From Harmothoe impar (Eukaryota > Annelida > Polychaeta > Phyllodocida > Polynoidae): DNA of 64,000 bases. Location of the stretch: NCBI GenBank assembly GCA_947462335.1, contig OX381720.1, positions 44,437,152 to 44,501,151 on the forward strand, given 5' to 3'. Each line of letters opens with the position of its first letter. Position 1 is the stretch's first letter. Below the pieces are notes generated by a model. It did no database searches and had not been told where the DNA came from. It saw only the letters and a program-made list of their open reading frames with translations. The position numbers and the translations under genes were made by a program. Below are positions 12,745 through 23,700 of the stretch, one piece after another.

Positions 12745-12838
12745 ATGGATTTTAGTCTTCAGCCCCTGGACCAAAAAATTGTACTGAAATATCATGGCAA
12801 TAAACCGTTATGAGGAACATAACAAAAAAAATAAAAAA
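12745..12838 (+). mobile_element. LINE 3' tail fragment
   Basis: The end gtactgaaatatcatggcaa ... gttatgaggaacataaca followed by A-rich sequence matches the 3' tail of the LINE fragment at 55774-56730 (catgacaataaacgtgttat). This is a severely 5'-truncated copy of the same family. It lies in the 5' UTR intron of the Lifeguard gene. Confidence 0.5.
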
Positions 12839-12954
12839 ATAGGTGAGGTATTATTATATAAGATTGTTGAACACATTTTTTCTGTAAGTTGAATTTTTTA
12901 CTCAAAGTAGGGGGTCAACTTATAGCCACGGTTTAGGTATTACATTTCAGAAAA

Positions 12955-13265
12955 TATCCCGGAAGGCATTGGGGTGGGGTGTAAGGGCGGGTAGGAGCGG
13001 GGCATAAGGGCAGGTAGGGGCGGCGCATAAGGGCCGCATGTATTATGGTGCAGTGCTTAAGGCCATGAAAAGCGCCAAGATTGCACCACCCTCATAAATA
13101 AATGAACACTCCGTTGAGTGGGGTATCCCGCCAATAAAGGGGGTTTGGTTGGGATTTTTCCACTATACATGTATTATTATCAATAGGGTATCAAATCCAG
13201 GATGATGCATGCACATGGTAGTTATAGGTATATGTAGGCCTATCCATAAATTCGAGAACCCCCCC
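12955..13265. repeat. Transposon-derived patch in Lifeguard 5' intron
   Basis: Contains ggtatcccgccaataaaggg and gatgatgcatgcacatgg, which echo the interior and right end of the 520-bp element at 21160-21679. Also holds aaataaatgaacactcc, the terminal motif of the elements at 17646 and 19686. Probably several decayed insertions. Confidence 0.45.
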
Positions 13266-13370
13266 CCCCCCTCAATACCTTCCCTCCCCCCGTGCAACAA
13301 CTATTATTAGACTAGAGGGTGTGGCATCAATGATTGTTGTTTCCTACAATAAATATAAGAAGAAACTTAC

Positions 13371-13480
13371 CAGTTACACCTACAGGACACGGTCCTAATG
13401 TTGATCTTGGTTCTCTCTGTGCAGAAACAGCCAATGGGTAATATGCTGTGAAGGTATGAGGATGCTGAGTGCTGCTTAAA
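13371..13480 (-). other. Probable 5' UTR exon of the Lifeguard gene
   Basis: A good minus-strand donor (AACTG|gtaagtttc) ends at 13371. The first coding exon begins at a 5'-UTR acceptor (ctttttag|GTCC) at 12577, so at least one non-coding exon must lie upstream, and this is the best candidate. Its 5' limit and the transcription start are not visible. Confidence 0.4.
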
Positions 13481-13481
13481 T

Positions 13482-13999
13482 CAATAGTCCTACACTAGAT
13501 TCAATAAGCACACATCCATGATCCATGTAAGCACAGGTCCGGAACACTCATGGACGTCAGGGAAAGTGTGAACTAGCACGGTATACACCTCTGCAGTGGT
13601 CTGGGGCAGAGTGATGTATTTGTTATTTTTCTGTACGCATACAGATCGACCCTGGGGGTACGTGGCTGGCCTACTTTCCACACAGTGAGTCAGTCCCACG
13701 CCCACATTGCCACAGTATGGGACGAGTCATTTATTGTTAGCTAGGGGCTTGGTGGATATGAGTGGGGGGGGGGGGGGGATAAATGAACAAGGAGCAAATC
13801 AGGATTCTGGTCATTTGTAAACAAATGTGGAGATTAGTGTGTAATTGATAAAGGAAAAACTACTGCACTATTAATAAAATATGTATACAAGCAGCACGTC
13901 AGCAAAGCTGTGTATTTGTAGACAAATGTCTAAGTCTGTCACTATAGCACTATAGTTAAACTATGGGTAATATTTTTTATGACATATAAACAAAGAGTA
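13482..13999. other. Presumed upstream region of the Lifeguard gene
   Basis: No gene seen. Contains a poly-G run near 13762. The promoter may be here, but no specific element can be defended. Confidence 0.3.
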
Positions 14000-14310
14000 A
14001 AATCCACACCCACGAAAATATCCATGTATTACGCAAGGAAGTCAGACAATCTTGACCTTTAGGTGGCCGCCATCTTGGAATTTATTTGAATTGGAATCTC
14101 ACCCCACAAATGGGTTATACACCCCATAAAACCCTAATATCCATGTACATTGTATTGCACAAGGAAATCAGACAACTCGAGTTTTCGGTGGACATCTTGG
14201 GAATTTTCGAATTGGAAATCTGACCCTGGAAATTGATTATACAGAAACCCTAATATCCATGTATTACACAATCTTGAGATTTCGGCGGCCATCTTAGCAG
14301 CCATCTTGGT
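14000..14310. repeat. Degenerate direct repeats
   Basis: Three diverged copies of a block containing atatccatgtattacgcaag, gaagtcagacaatcttga and ggccgccatcttggaat, spaced about 100-130 bases apart. No coding potential. Confidence 0.5.
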
Positions 14311-14409
14311 AATTGTCAATGTCCCCTAGACACCACTAACCTGTTATGCCCCTGTTTTGTCCTCTACGCACCACTAGCCTGTTATGCCCCTACATTCCAT
14401 GTATGGTAC

Positions 14410-14565
14410 CAGCATCCTGTGTACCTGGATATTTTCACAGGGGCTCCATGTATCGCACAGGCGCCCAGTGTACCAGCACAGAGGCCCCATGTACCAGCAC
14501 AGGCATCCCATGTGCCAGCACGGGCATCCAGTGTAACAGCCCATAGGTGCCCTGTATACCAGGAG
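14410..14565. repeat. Short tandem repeat, unit about 27 bp
   Basis: Recurring ccatgtaccagcacaggc with one- or two-base changes. The ORFs crossing it in several frames are consequences of the repeat. Confidence 0.65.
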
Positions 14566-14649
14566 GGGGGGGGGTTGCTGGGGGTACTGGAGCAGGTGAG
14601 AAAATGATGAGGAGTTCCACCCTCGAAGGTTTTCTTCTTTTTTGGGGGC

Positions 14650-15420
14650 ACTCTTTTTAACAGACTTGGGCAGGTGGAATTTATAGTCGCTGGTGGAAGT
14701 TAGCAGGGTGTAACCATAGTGGATTAAATTCCAGAGTGGGTTTCCTAGAACCCCAATATGTGGAACTTGGATAGGTAGAAGTAATGGTAGGAATTAAGTG
14801 GGTGGAACTCCAAATGACTGAACCTTTGTTGGTGGAAGTAGCATGACTTGAGTTGAACTCCAAGGGATGGGACTTGGGTTGGTAACACTCCAGATTGTGG
14901 TGCTTGAGTGGATGGAACTCCAAGGGATGGGACTAAGGTGGGTAGAACACCAAATATAGCGGAATATGGGTGGGTAGAACGCCAAGGGGCGGGTCTAAGG
15001 TGGATGGAATTCCCAAGGGACAGGACTAAGTGGGGTGGAACTCCTAATAGCGGGACTTGTGTAGATGGAACCCGGAGGTGGAACTCCAAGGAGCGGGAGT
15101 TGTGGATGGAACTCCAGATGACTGGACTTGATTGGGGGAACTTCAAGGAGTGAGAATCAGATGGGTCGAACTTGAACTGGTGGGATTTGGGTGGAGCTCC
15201 AAGGGATGGGACTAAGTGGGGTGGAACTCAAATTGAGAAAATAGTGCGACTTGGGCCGGTGGGTGGACCTCCAAAGGGCGGAAGTTCTGGGTGGAACTCC
15301 GGATGGCAGGACTTGGATGGGTGGAACTCCAAGGGGTGAGAATCAGGTGGGTAGAACTCCAAATAGCAAGACTTGGGTGGGTGGCACTCGAAGGAGTGGG
15401 ACTGAGGTGTATGGAACAAG
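14650..15420. repeat. Minisatellite, unit about 40-45 bp
   Basis: Roughly 17 diverged units built around gggtggaactccaaggg, with spacers such as atgggactaaggt and atagcgggacttg. Apparent proteins on both strands are repeat artefacts. Confidence 0.8.
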
Positions 15421-15465
15421 CCTTACTCATGTTTCCCACTGTTTCCTTCCCTCTTTCTCTTGATA

Positions 15466-15840
15466 AGGCCACTCAAAAAAATAAACTGGTTTCTCATCAC
15501 CGCGCGCATCATGAAAATCGTGATTTGGTGAATTTTTTCTTTTTTAATGTATTTAATGAAAAATATGTTAAAAAGTGGACAAATATTGGCATATTTGGTA
15601 TCAAATTAAAGCCTAGACTATCACTTTCAGTAATGCAGTGAACTAGGATTAAATTACAATGTAATACATTTTGTGGATCACTAAACACTTAACTACTAAA
15701 ATGTGAAAGCCATTTGCGGAAAGTCTTAATTTTCCTATACATTTTAGCTCTCAGCAAAAAAAAAAAAGATGAAATAAAAAACGCCCTCGTCATATTTTCC
15801 CTGCCAGGTGATGAGAAACAACTTTTTTTTCAAGTGGCCT
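15466..15840. mobile_element. 375-bp MITE with about 34-bp TIRs
   Basis: The left end AGGCCACTCAAAAAAATAAA...ctcatcacc is the near reverse complement of the right end ggtgatgagaaacaac...caagtggcct. AT-rich interior, no ORF. It directly abuts the next TIR element at 15841. Confidence 0.8.
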
Positions 15841-15899
15841 AAGGGAGTGATCATTTTTTAACAACAGGGGGGATGGGTTTCTTTGTGGAGCTTTTTACA

Positions 15900-18460
15900 C
15901 CCCCCAGTCAACAGGTTGCTTGCTTGCTTGCTGCGTGCACATAGCCCGGGTGTGAGTTGCTGGTGCAACCTGCCTCTTGCTAGTGGGGGTCTATGGGGGG
16001 ACTTGCCACTTGCTATAGGTGGTGCCTCAGTTTCTCGCACTGGTTTACCAGCCCGCAGCCGGGGGCGAGCTATGCTTGTGTCCAGGATTCTAGGGTGGCC
16101 TCCACCTTTTTTTAGTTCAACAGCCACTTGTTTCAGTATCTGAGTATCCTCTGAGAATATTTTGCTGTAATTTGCAGACCCATTATTATTAGTATTTTCC
16201 TTATTTCTTGGCACTCTTCCAGGATGTGTCTTTGGGTTTCCTCTCCTAGGCCACACCCCCTGCATTGGAGGTTGGGGTGCATGTTTTTGTAGTTGGATTT
16301 AACTTTCATCATTCTTGTCCTTGCGCAGAAGATGATTCTAGCTTGGTCTCTGGTTATTCTATCCATATAGGCTTTTCTGGGTTTTTCTTCCTTTGAGTTT
16401 TCATCCAGGTGTTTGTATTTTGATTTTAGGCTGCCCGCTTGGTGGTTCTTTCTATCATGTTTGTCGTCACTGCTCTGCAGATGGTCTTGGCCGTCATGGG
16501 ATTGGATAGTGTCAGCAGTGTGTCAGTCTGGAGGTTGAGGTTTTTTGCCTCTGTTGTGGTATTGTGTAGCCATGTTTTTGGTTTCGCCTCACTTTAAAGT
16601 TCTTGAATTGTTTTTCCTGTGTGTTTTTTGCTCTCTTGACCAGGTGGAGGAGCTGCTTCTCCAGTATTCTGTGCTCTATGTCTAGGATTGCTAGTTCATA
16701 GTAAATGCACTCTCTTGGGGTTGATTGGGGTATGCCCATTAGTCTCTTGATGATGTTGTCTAGTAGCTTGTTAGCTTTTGTTGTCTGGGCTTTGTTTGGT
16801 GTCCATGTTTCTGCCCCATATATGATTATGGGTATGATGCATGTTTCTAGGAGTGACCATATCGTTTTAATTTCGAAACCTCTAAAGTTTTCATCCGCTG
16901 CTAGGAATTGGATAGTTTGGAGTGCTGCCTCGGTTTTTCCTTGTTGAATTGATTGTCAATATTGCCTTTCTTGTTGAATATCTCTCAGGGATACTTGTAC
17001 TGTTGGGTGTTTTCGATTTCCATTTCATTGATCTTAGGGTGTGGGGGGTTGTTTCTACTTCCTATGAGTAGTATCGTAGGCATACTGGGTGACAGCCAGG
17101 ACCCCGCCATGTCTGATACTGATCCTTTATTTTGATAGGGTTGGTGAGGCTGTGCTTGGTTCTTAGTCTTGCTGAAAGATTTTGGTTTAGTTTGTGGATG
17201 AGGAGCCATTCTGGGGCTGGGCATCCGTTCTTAGCTAGTACATCCATGATGCCATCTAGCCGTGCCTTGTCGTATGCCTTTGTTACATCGAGGAAGGTGA
17301 TATATGTGGGCTTCTTTTTGACTTTGTTGTTTTCAATGGCTTCTCTTATTTTTTGTATGTGGTTGGCTGTGCATAAAAATTTCTGACCCCTCCTGAGGGG
17401 GCGGCTTAAAAATTCTGACCCCTCTTGAGGGGGGGAGGGCGTAAAAAATTTAAGCCCCTTTTTAGCAAAAAAGCCCGAGCATTACTATAGTTCGCAGGGG
17501 GGGGGCGAAAATTTTACGATGCCTTCGGCGAGGGGGCGCGCGAAACGTTCCACGCACTCTCGAGGGGGGAGGCATAAAAAAATGTCGCCCCTCCGCGCGA
17601 AATCTCACCACCCCCCCCTGTAATTAATAAATGAACACTCCCTTAGGTAGGTGCTTTTTGTTTTTCGCTTCTGTGAAGATCCTGTTTAGGATGTTGTCTC
17701 GGCCTGTGGCCTTGTTAGGTTTCAGGTGTTTTATTACTGTGTTTAGTTCTTTCATGGTAAAGGGGTTGGTGTCCGGGGTGTTTCTGCAGTTCCGTCTCCT
17801 TTTGTTGTTAGCAATTATGTTGTCATTATCTAGCTTACACTCCTCTCTTGGTTCTCGGGGGCTGTAGAGGTTTTCGTAGAAGTTTTGTATGTGGGCTTTG
17901 GCTGCTTCTGGGTCGGTGATGGGGTTGCCATCATCGTCTTGTGTGTCGGGTTCGTTGGAGGTATTTGGTTGGAGTAATCTGCGACAGATTTTCCAGAAGT
18001 ATGATGAGCATACTCCTCCCTCTTCTGCTAGTTTAGTCATCTTGTTCCTTGTGTTTTCAGTTTCTGTATTTTGGAACAGCTGGATCAGGTCATCTTGTTC
18101 CCTGGCTTCTCTCTTTTGGGTGATGGTGTCATAGGGTTCGTGGCGTTCTGATATTTTGTTTTGAATTCCCTGACTCTCCTTTGTGCTTCCTTAGCCCTGT
18201 TTTTATTGTCGCTTTCCCTATGTTTTTTTTCTAGGGCATTGGTCATCATAGTTTGTATCGTGGGGTATCCCTGGCGATGTAGGTCGCAGGCATTGATCTC
18301 TCTGTTGAAAGCTTCCCACTGGTCTTTTGTCACTTTTTCCCACATTTTTGTTGCTTTTTTGCTTATCTTTTTTGGGGGTTATTTCTAGTTTGAGAGTGAT
18401 TGTGTTGTGATCAGTCTTTGTTCCTTCTGAGGGTGAGTGACCCTGTTCTGTCTACTTCTA
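15900..18460 (-). pseudogene. Decayed non-LTR retrotransposon (LINE) with reverse transcriptase
   Basis: Reading the minus strand from 18460: an endonuclease end (DHNTITLKLEITPKK), a linker, HLKPNKATGRDNI and, after an inserted MITE, TFLDVTKAYDKARLDGIMDV, which is the reverse-transcriptase A block with its catalytic Asp. Further on is QYAYDTTH, a damaged YADD box, then LETCIIPIIIYGAETWTPNK and a C-terminal CRGCGLGEETQRHILEEC zinc-knuckle-like motif. The frame is broken many times. The 5' end (ORF1 and most of the endonuclease) is absent. The family layout is clear, but the clade is uncertain. Not active. Confidence 0.85.
17390..17646. mobile_element. MITE inserted into the LINE remnant
   Basis: G/C-run-rich block with aagcccctttttagcaaaaa, actatagttcgcaggg, gcgaaatctcaccaccc and the end gtaattaataaatgaacact. 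It is homologous to 19397-19686 and interrupts the reverse-transcriptase reading between KPNKATGRDNI and FLDVTKAYD. Confidence 0.7.
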
Positions 18461-18731
18461 GGTCGGTTACTTGCTTCTCAGTTTCTGTGTTGGTGATTAC
18501 AAAGTCGATGATTGACTTTTCCCTCTCGACAGTCTCGTCCTTCCTGTTTTCCCTGGTCCAGTGGATTGTTTCTGGATTGGTGTTTTATAAGTGGAAATTT
18601 TTTACCCCCCCCCCCCCTTACGGGCAGAACATCGGCCCTTTGAAGCATAGTGACGCGTGGGCATTTTGGCCCAAAACTGGTTAAATTTGTTTGACCCCCT
18701 CCCCCCCCTTGATAAAAAATGATCACTCCCT

Positions 18732-20014
18732 AGGGGCCATTCAAATATTACGTAACAGCATAGGGGGGGAGGGGGGGTCATGAAGTTTGTTACAAAGTGT
18801 TACAGGGGGGAGGGGGGGTCTAGCCAAGTGTTACATAACAATTTTATTAAAAACAAGAAAGAAATCTCTAATTTTGGAAAATGCACCACCATCTAACAGC
18901 CAGATCTCAGCAACATTATGTTTCTCTCACCTCATCCCTATAATATTGTATACAAAATGTTGCCCCTACCTGCTCTGCCAAAAAAATTTATTGATTTTGT
19001 GAAATGGACTCATCTCCTGACCCCGATCCGATCGGGGAACACTGGACAGGGTAGAGGAGGCACAACCTCAGGTCTCCCCTAATATAATAATAGGCAGGTT
19101 GAAATTGAGTGCAGCCGAACCCTTTGAGCTATAGCGCAGGCTTTTCCGCTCAAAAGAGGTGTCATTTTGTTGGTCCCTCCCTCAAGAGGGGTCCAACATT
19201 TTTTGGTCCCCCTCATTCAAGGGGTCCACATTTTTTTGCCCCCCCCCCCGAAATCAACCAACCCCCGCTCCCTGTTGTTAAAAAATGACCACTCCCTAAC
19301 GAGGTTATAATGGGTGTTCTGAGGGGGAGGGGGCAACTCAGTTTCACCTGGTTTCAGACTTTGAAGAAATCTATACCCTGCACCTGTGGTCTGTGGTTCA
19401 TTTATTAGTTACTGGGGGAGGTGGCATAAAGACCCGTCCTGAGGGGGGGGGGGGGTAAAAAAGTCTGACTCCTTGAGTGGGGGGGGGGGGCATAGTCATT
19501 ATGCCCCTTTTTAGCCAAAAAGCCCTACGTTACTATAGTTCAAAGAAGGGAGGCAAAAGGTTTTTGAGGGGCGAGGGGGGCACACAATCTTCTATGCACT
19601 GTGGAGTGGGGGGGGGGGGGAGATTCTCCCATCTCTGCGTGAAATCTCACCACCCCCCCTGTAATTAATAAATGAACATTCCCTTAGTGTCTTGTGTCAT
19701 ATCATCCTCGTTTGATTCAACCCACTGGTTTTGCTAGTGCATTTGGGGGAACATGAGCATGGCATATGTTCATTGAAATATCAGAAATTTAAAGGTTGAG
19801 AAATAACAAAGAGAACATAGGTCTGCTGTCAGACATAGGCCTGTGAGTGTGAATACAACTCATAAAATGATGTGGGGGGGGGGTACAGGCCTGTGTTTAC
19901 TGTGTTATGTAATTATGGAGGGGGGGTCTGGCATTTTGTTACAGTGTGTTACAAGGGGGGGGGGGGGTCAAAAAGTGGCAAAAATTGTGTTACGTAATAT
20001 TTGAATGGCCCCCT
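18732..20014. mobile_element. TIR element with 26-bp ends, carrying nested insertions
   Basis: The left end AGGGGCCATTCAAATATTAC...gtaaca is matched by tgttacgtaatatttgaa...tggccccct at the right. Subterminal G-runs and tgttacaaagtgttacag repeats occur at both ends. The interior holds other insertions, including 19397-19686. No transposase seen. Confidence 0.75.
19397..19686. mobile_element. 290-bp MITE nested in the 18732-20014 element
   Basis: TTCATTTATTAGTTACTGGG on the left and cctgtaattaataaatgaac on the right form TIRs. The interior matches 17390-17646 (gcccctttttagccaaaaag, tgaaatctcaccacccc). Confidence 0.75.
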
Positions 20015-20648
20015 AAATAAATGTGCAGGTCACCTGAAATTCTTTGACTTCTTAAAAAAGAAGACAAAATAACCTTACTAGGATGCCCTCAAGTTGCAGT
20101 TTTATGCAGTAATATCTTTTTTTCAAAACCAACTAGATCTACGCAAAGTACAACTTTCTTGCTCAAAGTGAATAGCAATCGGCAAGTCGTTCCTGGAACA
20201 AATGAATATGTGGAGGTTTACGCACTCGTAAGAAGCCGAACAGACGGCCCTCTGTTAGTCCATGGGGCGGGTGAAGACAGTGAAGAACACCTTTCTCAGA
20301 AGGTGTGTAGTCTCTTGATTTCCCATGGAAACCATAACGTTCAGATGCAACGATGTCATCCATTATAAAGCCATTGTTTTAGACGATGAAACTGTGGAGA
20401 AAAAAAAAGTAGAATCTGACCCAATAGACAGGTGTCGCCATACTGATTATAAAAGTAGTGACGAAGAAATGAATGATAAAAAGATATTACAATTATGTAG
20501 AAGGTAAATCCTCTATAATATGATCTTTTGTATCATGTTCATATCCAAGATAAAATATGTTCACCTAAGCTGATGTATCTATTTATGTGGATTTTGATAA
20601 ATTAAATAGTTATATTATACCTATGTTTATAACGGAAGTAGATTTCTA
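20015..20648. other. Region upstream of the PRR14-like gene
   Basis: A plus-strand ORF at 20159-20368 has no recognisable motif and no splice support. Apart from the promoter candidates listed separately I see nothing convincing. Confidence 0.35.
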
Positions 20649-20684
20649 TGCGCATGTGCGAAATGTGTCGACGGCTGTGATTGG
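20649..20684 (+). promoter_or_regulatory. Candidate core promoter: NRF1-like site and inverted CCAAT box
   Basis: TGCGCATGTGCG at 20649-20660 differs by one base from the NRF1 palindrome TGCGCATGCGCA, and TGATTGGCC at 20678-20686 contains an inverted CCAAT box. Both lie 60-95 bases upstream of the ATG at 20742, as in TATA-less housekeeping promoters. Based on motif matches only. Confidence 0.4.
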
Positions 20685-20741
20685 CCAGGAGAAATCTTTA
20701 CCGCGGCGATTCGAAAGTTGTTTTGACTGGGCAGAGGCAAA

Positions 20742-23700
20742 ATGAAGAAGGTATTTCCCGTAAAATTATTCAAATAATGGACGTTTGCTTTTCAAAACAT
20801 TGCCCTCATATTGTGACTCTTCTGTAGTTATACTGTTGATGTAAGAATACCTCTTTTCAATGCGCTAGAACCCACTGAATCTATTGTCACTGAGTAGGGA
20901 CACCACTCAGTCAGCTGTCAAACTCAAAGGGAAAACAAATGGCCGAAAACACTGTCAGAGTCACTGTCACAACCACTACCTATAACCAGCTGTAACCCCA
21001 ACCGTACATACGACTAAGACGGTACCCCCTCTATATAACTACGAGTTAACATAGAAGTACCCTTCGCCATAGAGCTACTGTAACCCTGGCTGTCTTGTGT
21101 CAAGCCAGGCATATCACCATCCCTTGGCATATTCGATAGGCAAAGATATGTCATAATGGCCCGGGGGGGCCACTCCCTATATGCTCTATAGTAACCATGT
21201 GCGTACACAAAATCCCGGGAAAGGGGTGCCTTTTGGGCCCCACTGGCGGGTCCGGCCGGACCCGCCATTAGGGGTCATTTTTGGGCCATTTTTGGGCAAA
21301 AGGGGTATGTTTTTAGGCCAAGAATATCCAACCAAAAAGTCCAAAAATTCATGTTAAAAGGGGTACATTTTCCCTGGAATTTGGCCCAAATTTAGGGTGG
21401 TATCCCGCCAAAAGGGGTCCAATTTTGCCCAATTTATGTGGGTAGCCTGCTAAAAGGGTTCCAAATTTGGCCATATTTAGAGTATCCCGTAAAAAGGGGG
21501 TCGGTTTTGGCCAATTCTGGGTGGTGTCCCACTAAAAGGGGCTGTTTTTTTTCACATTTTAGGGGGTAATCCCGCCAAAAGGGGGGTATTTTGGTGGATT
21601 TTTGTCCCGGTAAAAGGGGTCCTAATTTAGGGTGATGTACGCACATGGTATCCATAAATACCAGAGTGGCCCCCCTGGGCATAATGGGCATCCAAATATT
21701 TGGTTTTAGGCAAGCTTGTCGAAAATCATACCACATGCTAGCTGGAATCTTTGCCAACTTTAAATAAATAAAATGCAGTAAGTAGAAGAAAAGCTATGAT
21801 TTTTTTAAATAGAAAAGTTAGGACTCATTAGCCTAGGTCAGCATTTTCTGGTCCTTATCAGCAGAGTGCAGGTAAATTAGGTCAATCCGCAGCCCACTGA
21901 CCAAACACACTGAGTGGGGCATTTTTTACCTCACCACTGATTATTTTTGGACAAATAATGATAAAGAGAAGCCAGTCACACCAGCTTAAAGCTAACAGTT
22001 TGGGGCTTCTGTTCATGTATTTCTTATATAAATCCGATCTCTAGAAGTATTTTAAAACATAAGGGAAAGTCAAAAATGTTTGCGGTGGAGTAAAGTCAGC
22101 TCAATGAATTTTTTCCAATTTTTCACCAAACCTCCTCTCAGTCTTTTGCTTTGTGTTTTTCTGCTGCACAAGCTAGCAACAAACTGATTTCAGATTCTGA
22201 TAGAGGACAAAATTGCACACATTTTGGTGGGGGTTTGAAAAAGTAAACAAAAGTTTGGATTTTTTGAAAAAGGCCCCAAAAAGTTTAAATTTCTGAATTT
22301 AAACAATTTTCAAATATTTTAATCATTTTTCTCCCTCATAATATAATCCAATAATTATATATTCTATTCGCAACAAAAAACATGCAGTTTGGCAAGATTT
22401 AGTGAAATGACACCTCTTTCAAAATATGCTGTCAAGATATGAACCGTTATGATGTTTTTGTCAAAAGTATTTATCCTACATTAAAATGGAGGTGATATTC
22501 AGAATCAGTGAAATCTTTACATAAGATTGTAAAATCCTATTATATTCCATGGAGCAAAACTCTCAAAACCATCATGTTGAACATTGCCCAATTACTATAG
22601 TGACAGATACGTGGGTGCTGTGCGCAGCGAAGCCGTGCCCATCCCTAGTCATATTAAAGAATATGACAGTTATCACTGTATGTGGCCCTGAGTCTGAGTG
22701 ATTTCTGATACTGATACTGAAAGATCGTACTCATTCAATCATACTCATAGTCATAGGATGTTTTTGATGTAGCCTGTACGGCTGTAGTTCGACACTTCTA
22801 CCCCTGTAACCCAGATGTGTTGGACTAGTACGGCTGTAGAGTAGGTCTAGGCCAAAGGCAAAAAATTAAACCTGATTTATCATTTAGTTCCTTGCCAAAG
22901 CCTAGGGAAGGGTTAGTCAGACTAGGATGTGTATCTATAGACTCATAGTGGTATGCTTGAGTATTTGAGTAAGACTAATATGTCCAGTGTTGCAGTGCAG
23001 AAAACGTATTATGCACACAGGCTGTGTAGCGAGGTCTTACACAGGCCATCTGCCTTCTACATAGGCCATAAGGCCCATAATATTATGAAAATAGCGTGTA
23101 TACATTGCTGTAATATAGGGAATTAATACTAATTTATATTGATACATAATACGGCAAACTTTTTATAGATCAATCGTTTCTAAAACACTTTACAAATGTT
23201 TTGCAGGCAATGGTGTTGCAGGACATCAAGAACACCAACAGTTCTGATCCTGATCCACCGGCTCCGGCCCGGCGGAAGAAAGAAAAGTCACGTAAAGCGG
23301 TCACGACTGATAAAGCCCAGGATCTTGATGTATCGCTAACTAATTCTCCGGCACATAATCTGAACCTGCCACTGCTGCAAAGAATCCAAATGGCGTTAAT
23401 CAAGACAAAAGAAGACGATATTTCTACAGAAGAAGAGAAGCCAGAGGAACAAGACGGTGTTCAGCAGTTGGCTGATAGTCCGGCTTGGGTGGAGACCGTT
23501 GAAGACGGACCCGTACATAATGATAACCCAGAGAAGAGCACTGGTGAAGAAGCAAAGGATGACATCCTGAGCTCACAATCTCTTCATACAGGTGTTAGCG
23601 TGGACGACTCAACTGTTGCTACAACCAGTATTCTTGAACAGACTGCCGCCAACTCGAGCTTGGATCAAGCCTTCTGCAACATGAGTGAACTAGAACAGTC

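Larger units (their letters stand above)
15841..18731. mobile_element. TIR-bounded 2.9-kb element enclosing a LINE remnant
   Basis: The left end AAGGGAGTGATCATTTTTTA followed by a G-run is mirrored at the right by a C-run and taaaaaatgatcactccct. The interior is almost entirely the minus-strand retrotransposon remnant. Either a LINE inserted into a TIR element, or two elements of one family flank it by chance. Confidence 0.55.

Noticed and set aside
14681..15472. His/Pro/Ser ORFs on both strands
   Set aside because: Generated by the ggtggaactccaa minisatellite.
20159..20507. Plus-strand ORFs upstream of the PRR14-like gene as a separate gene
   Set aside because: No recognisable motif, no supporting splice structure, and inside a repeat-rich stretch.
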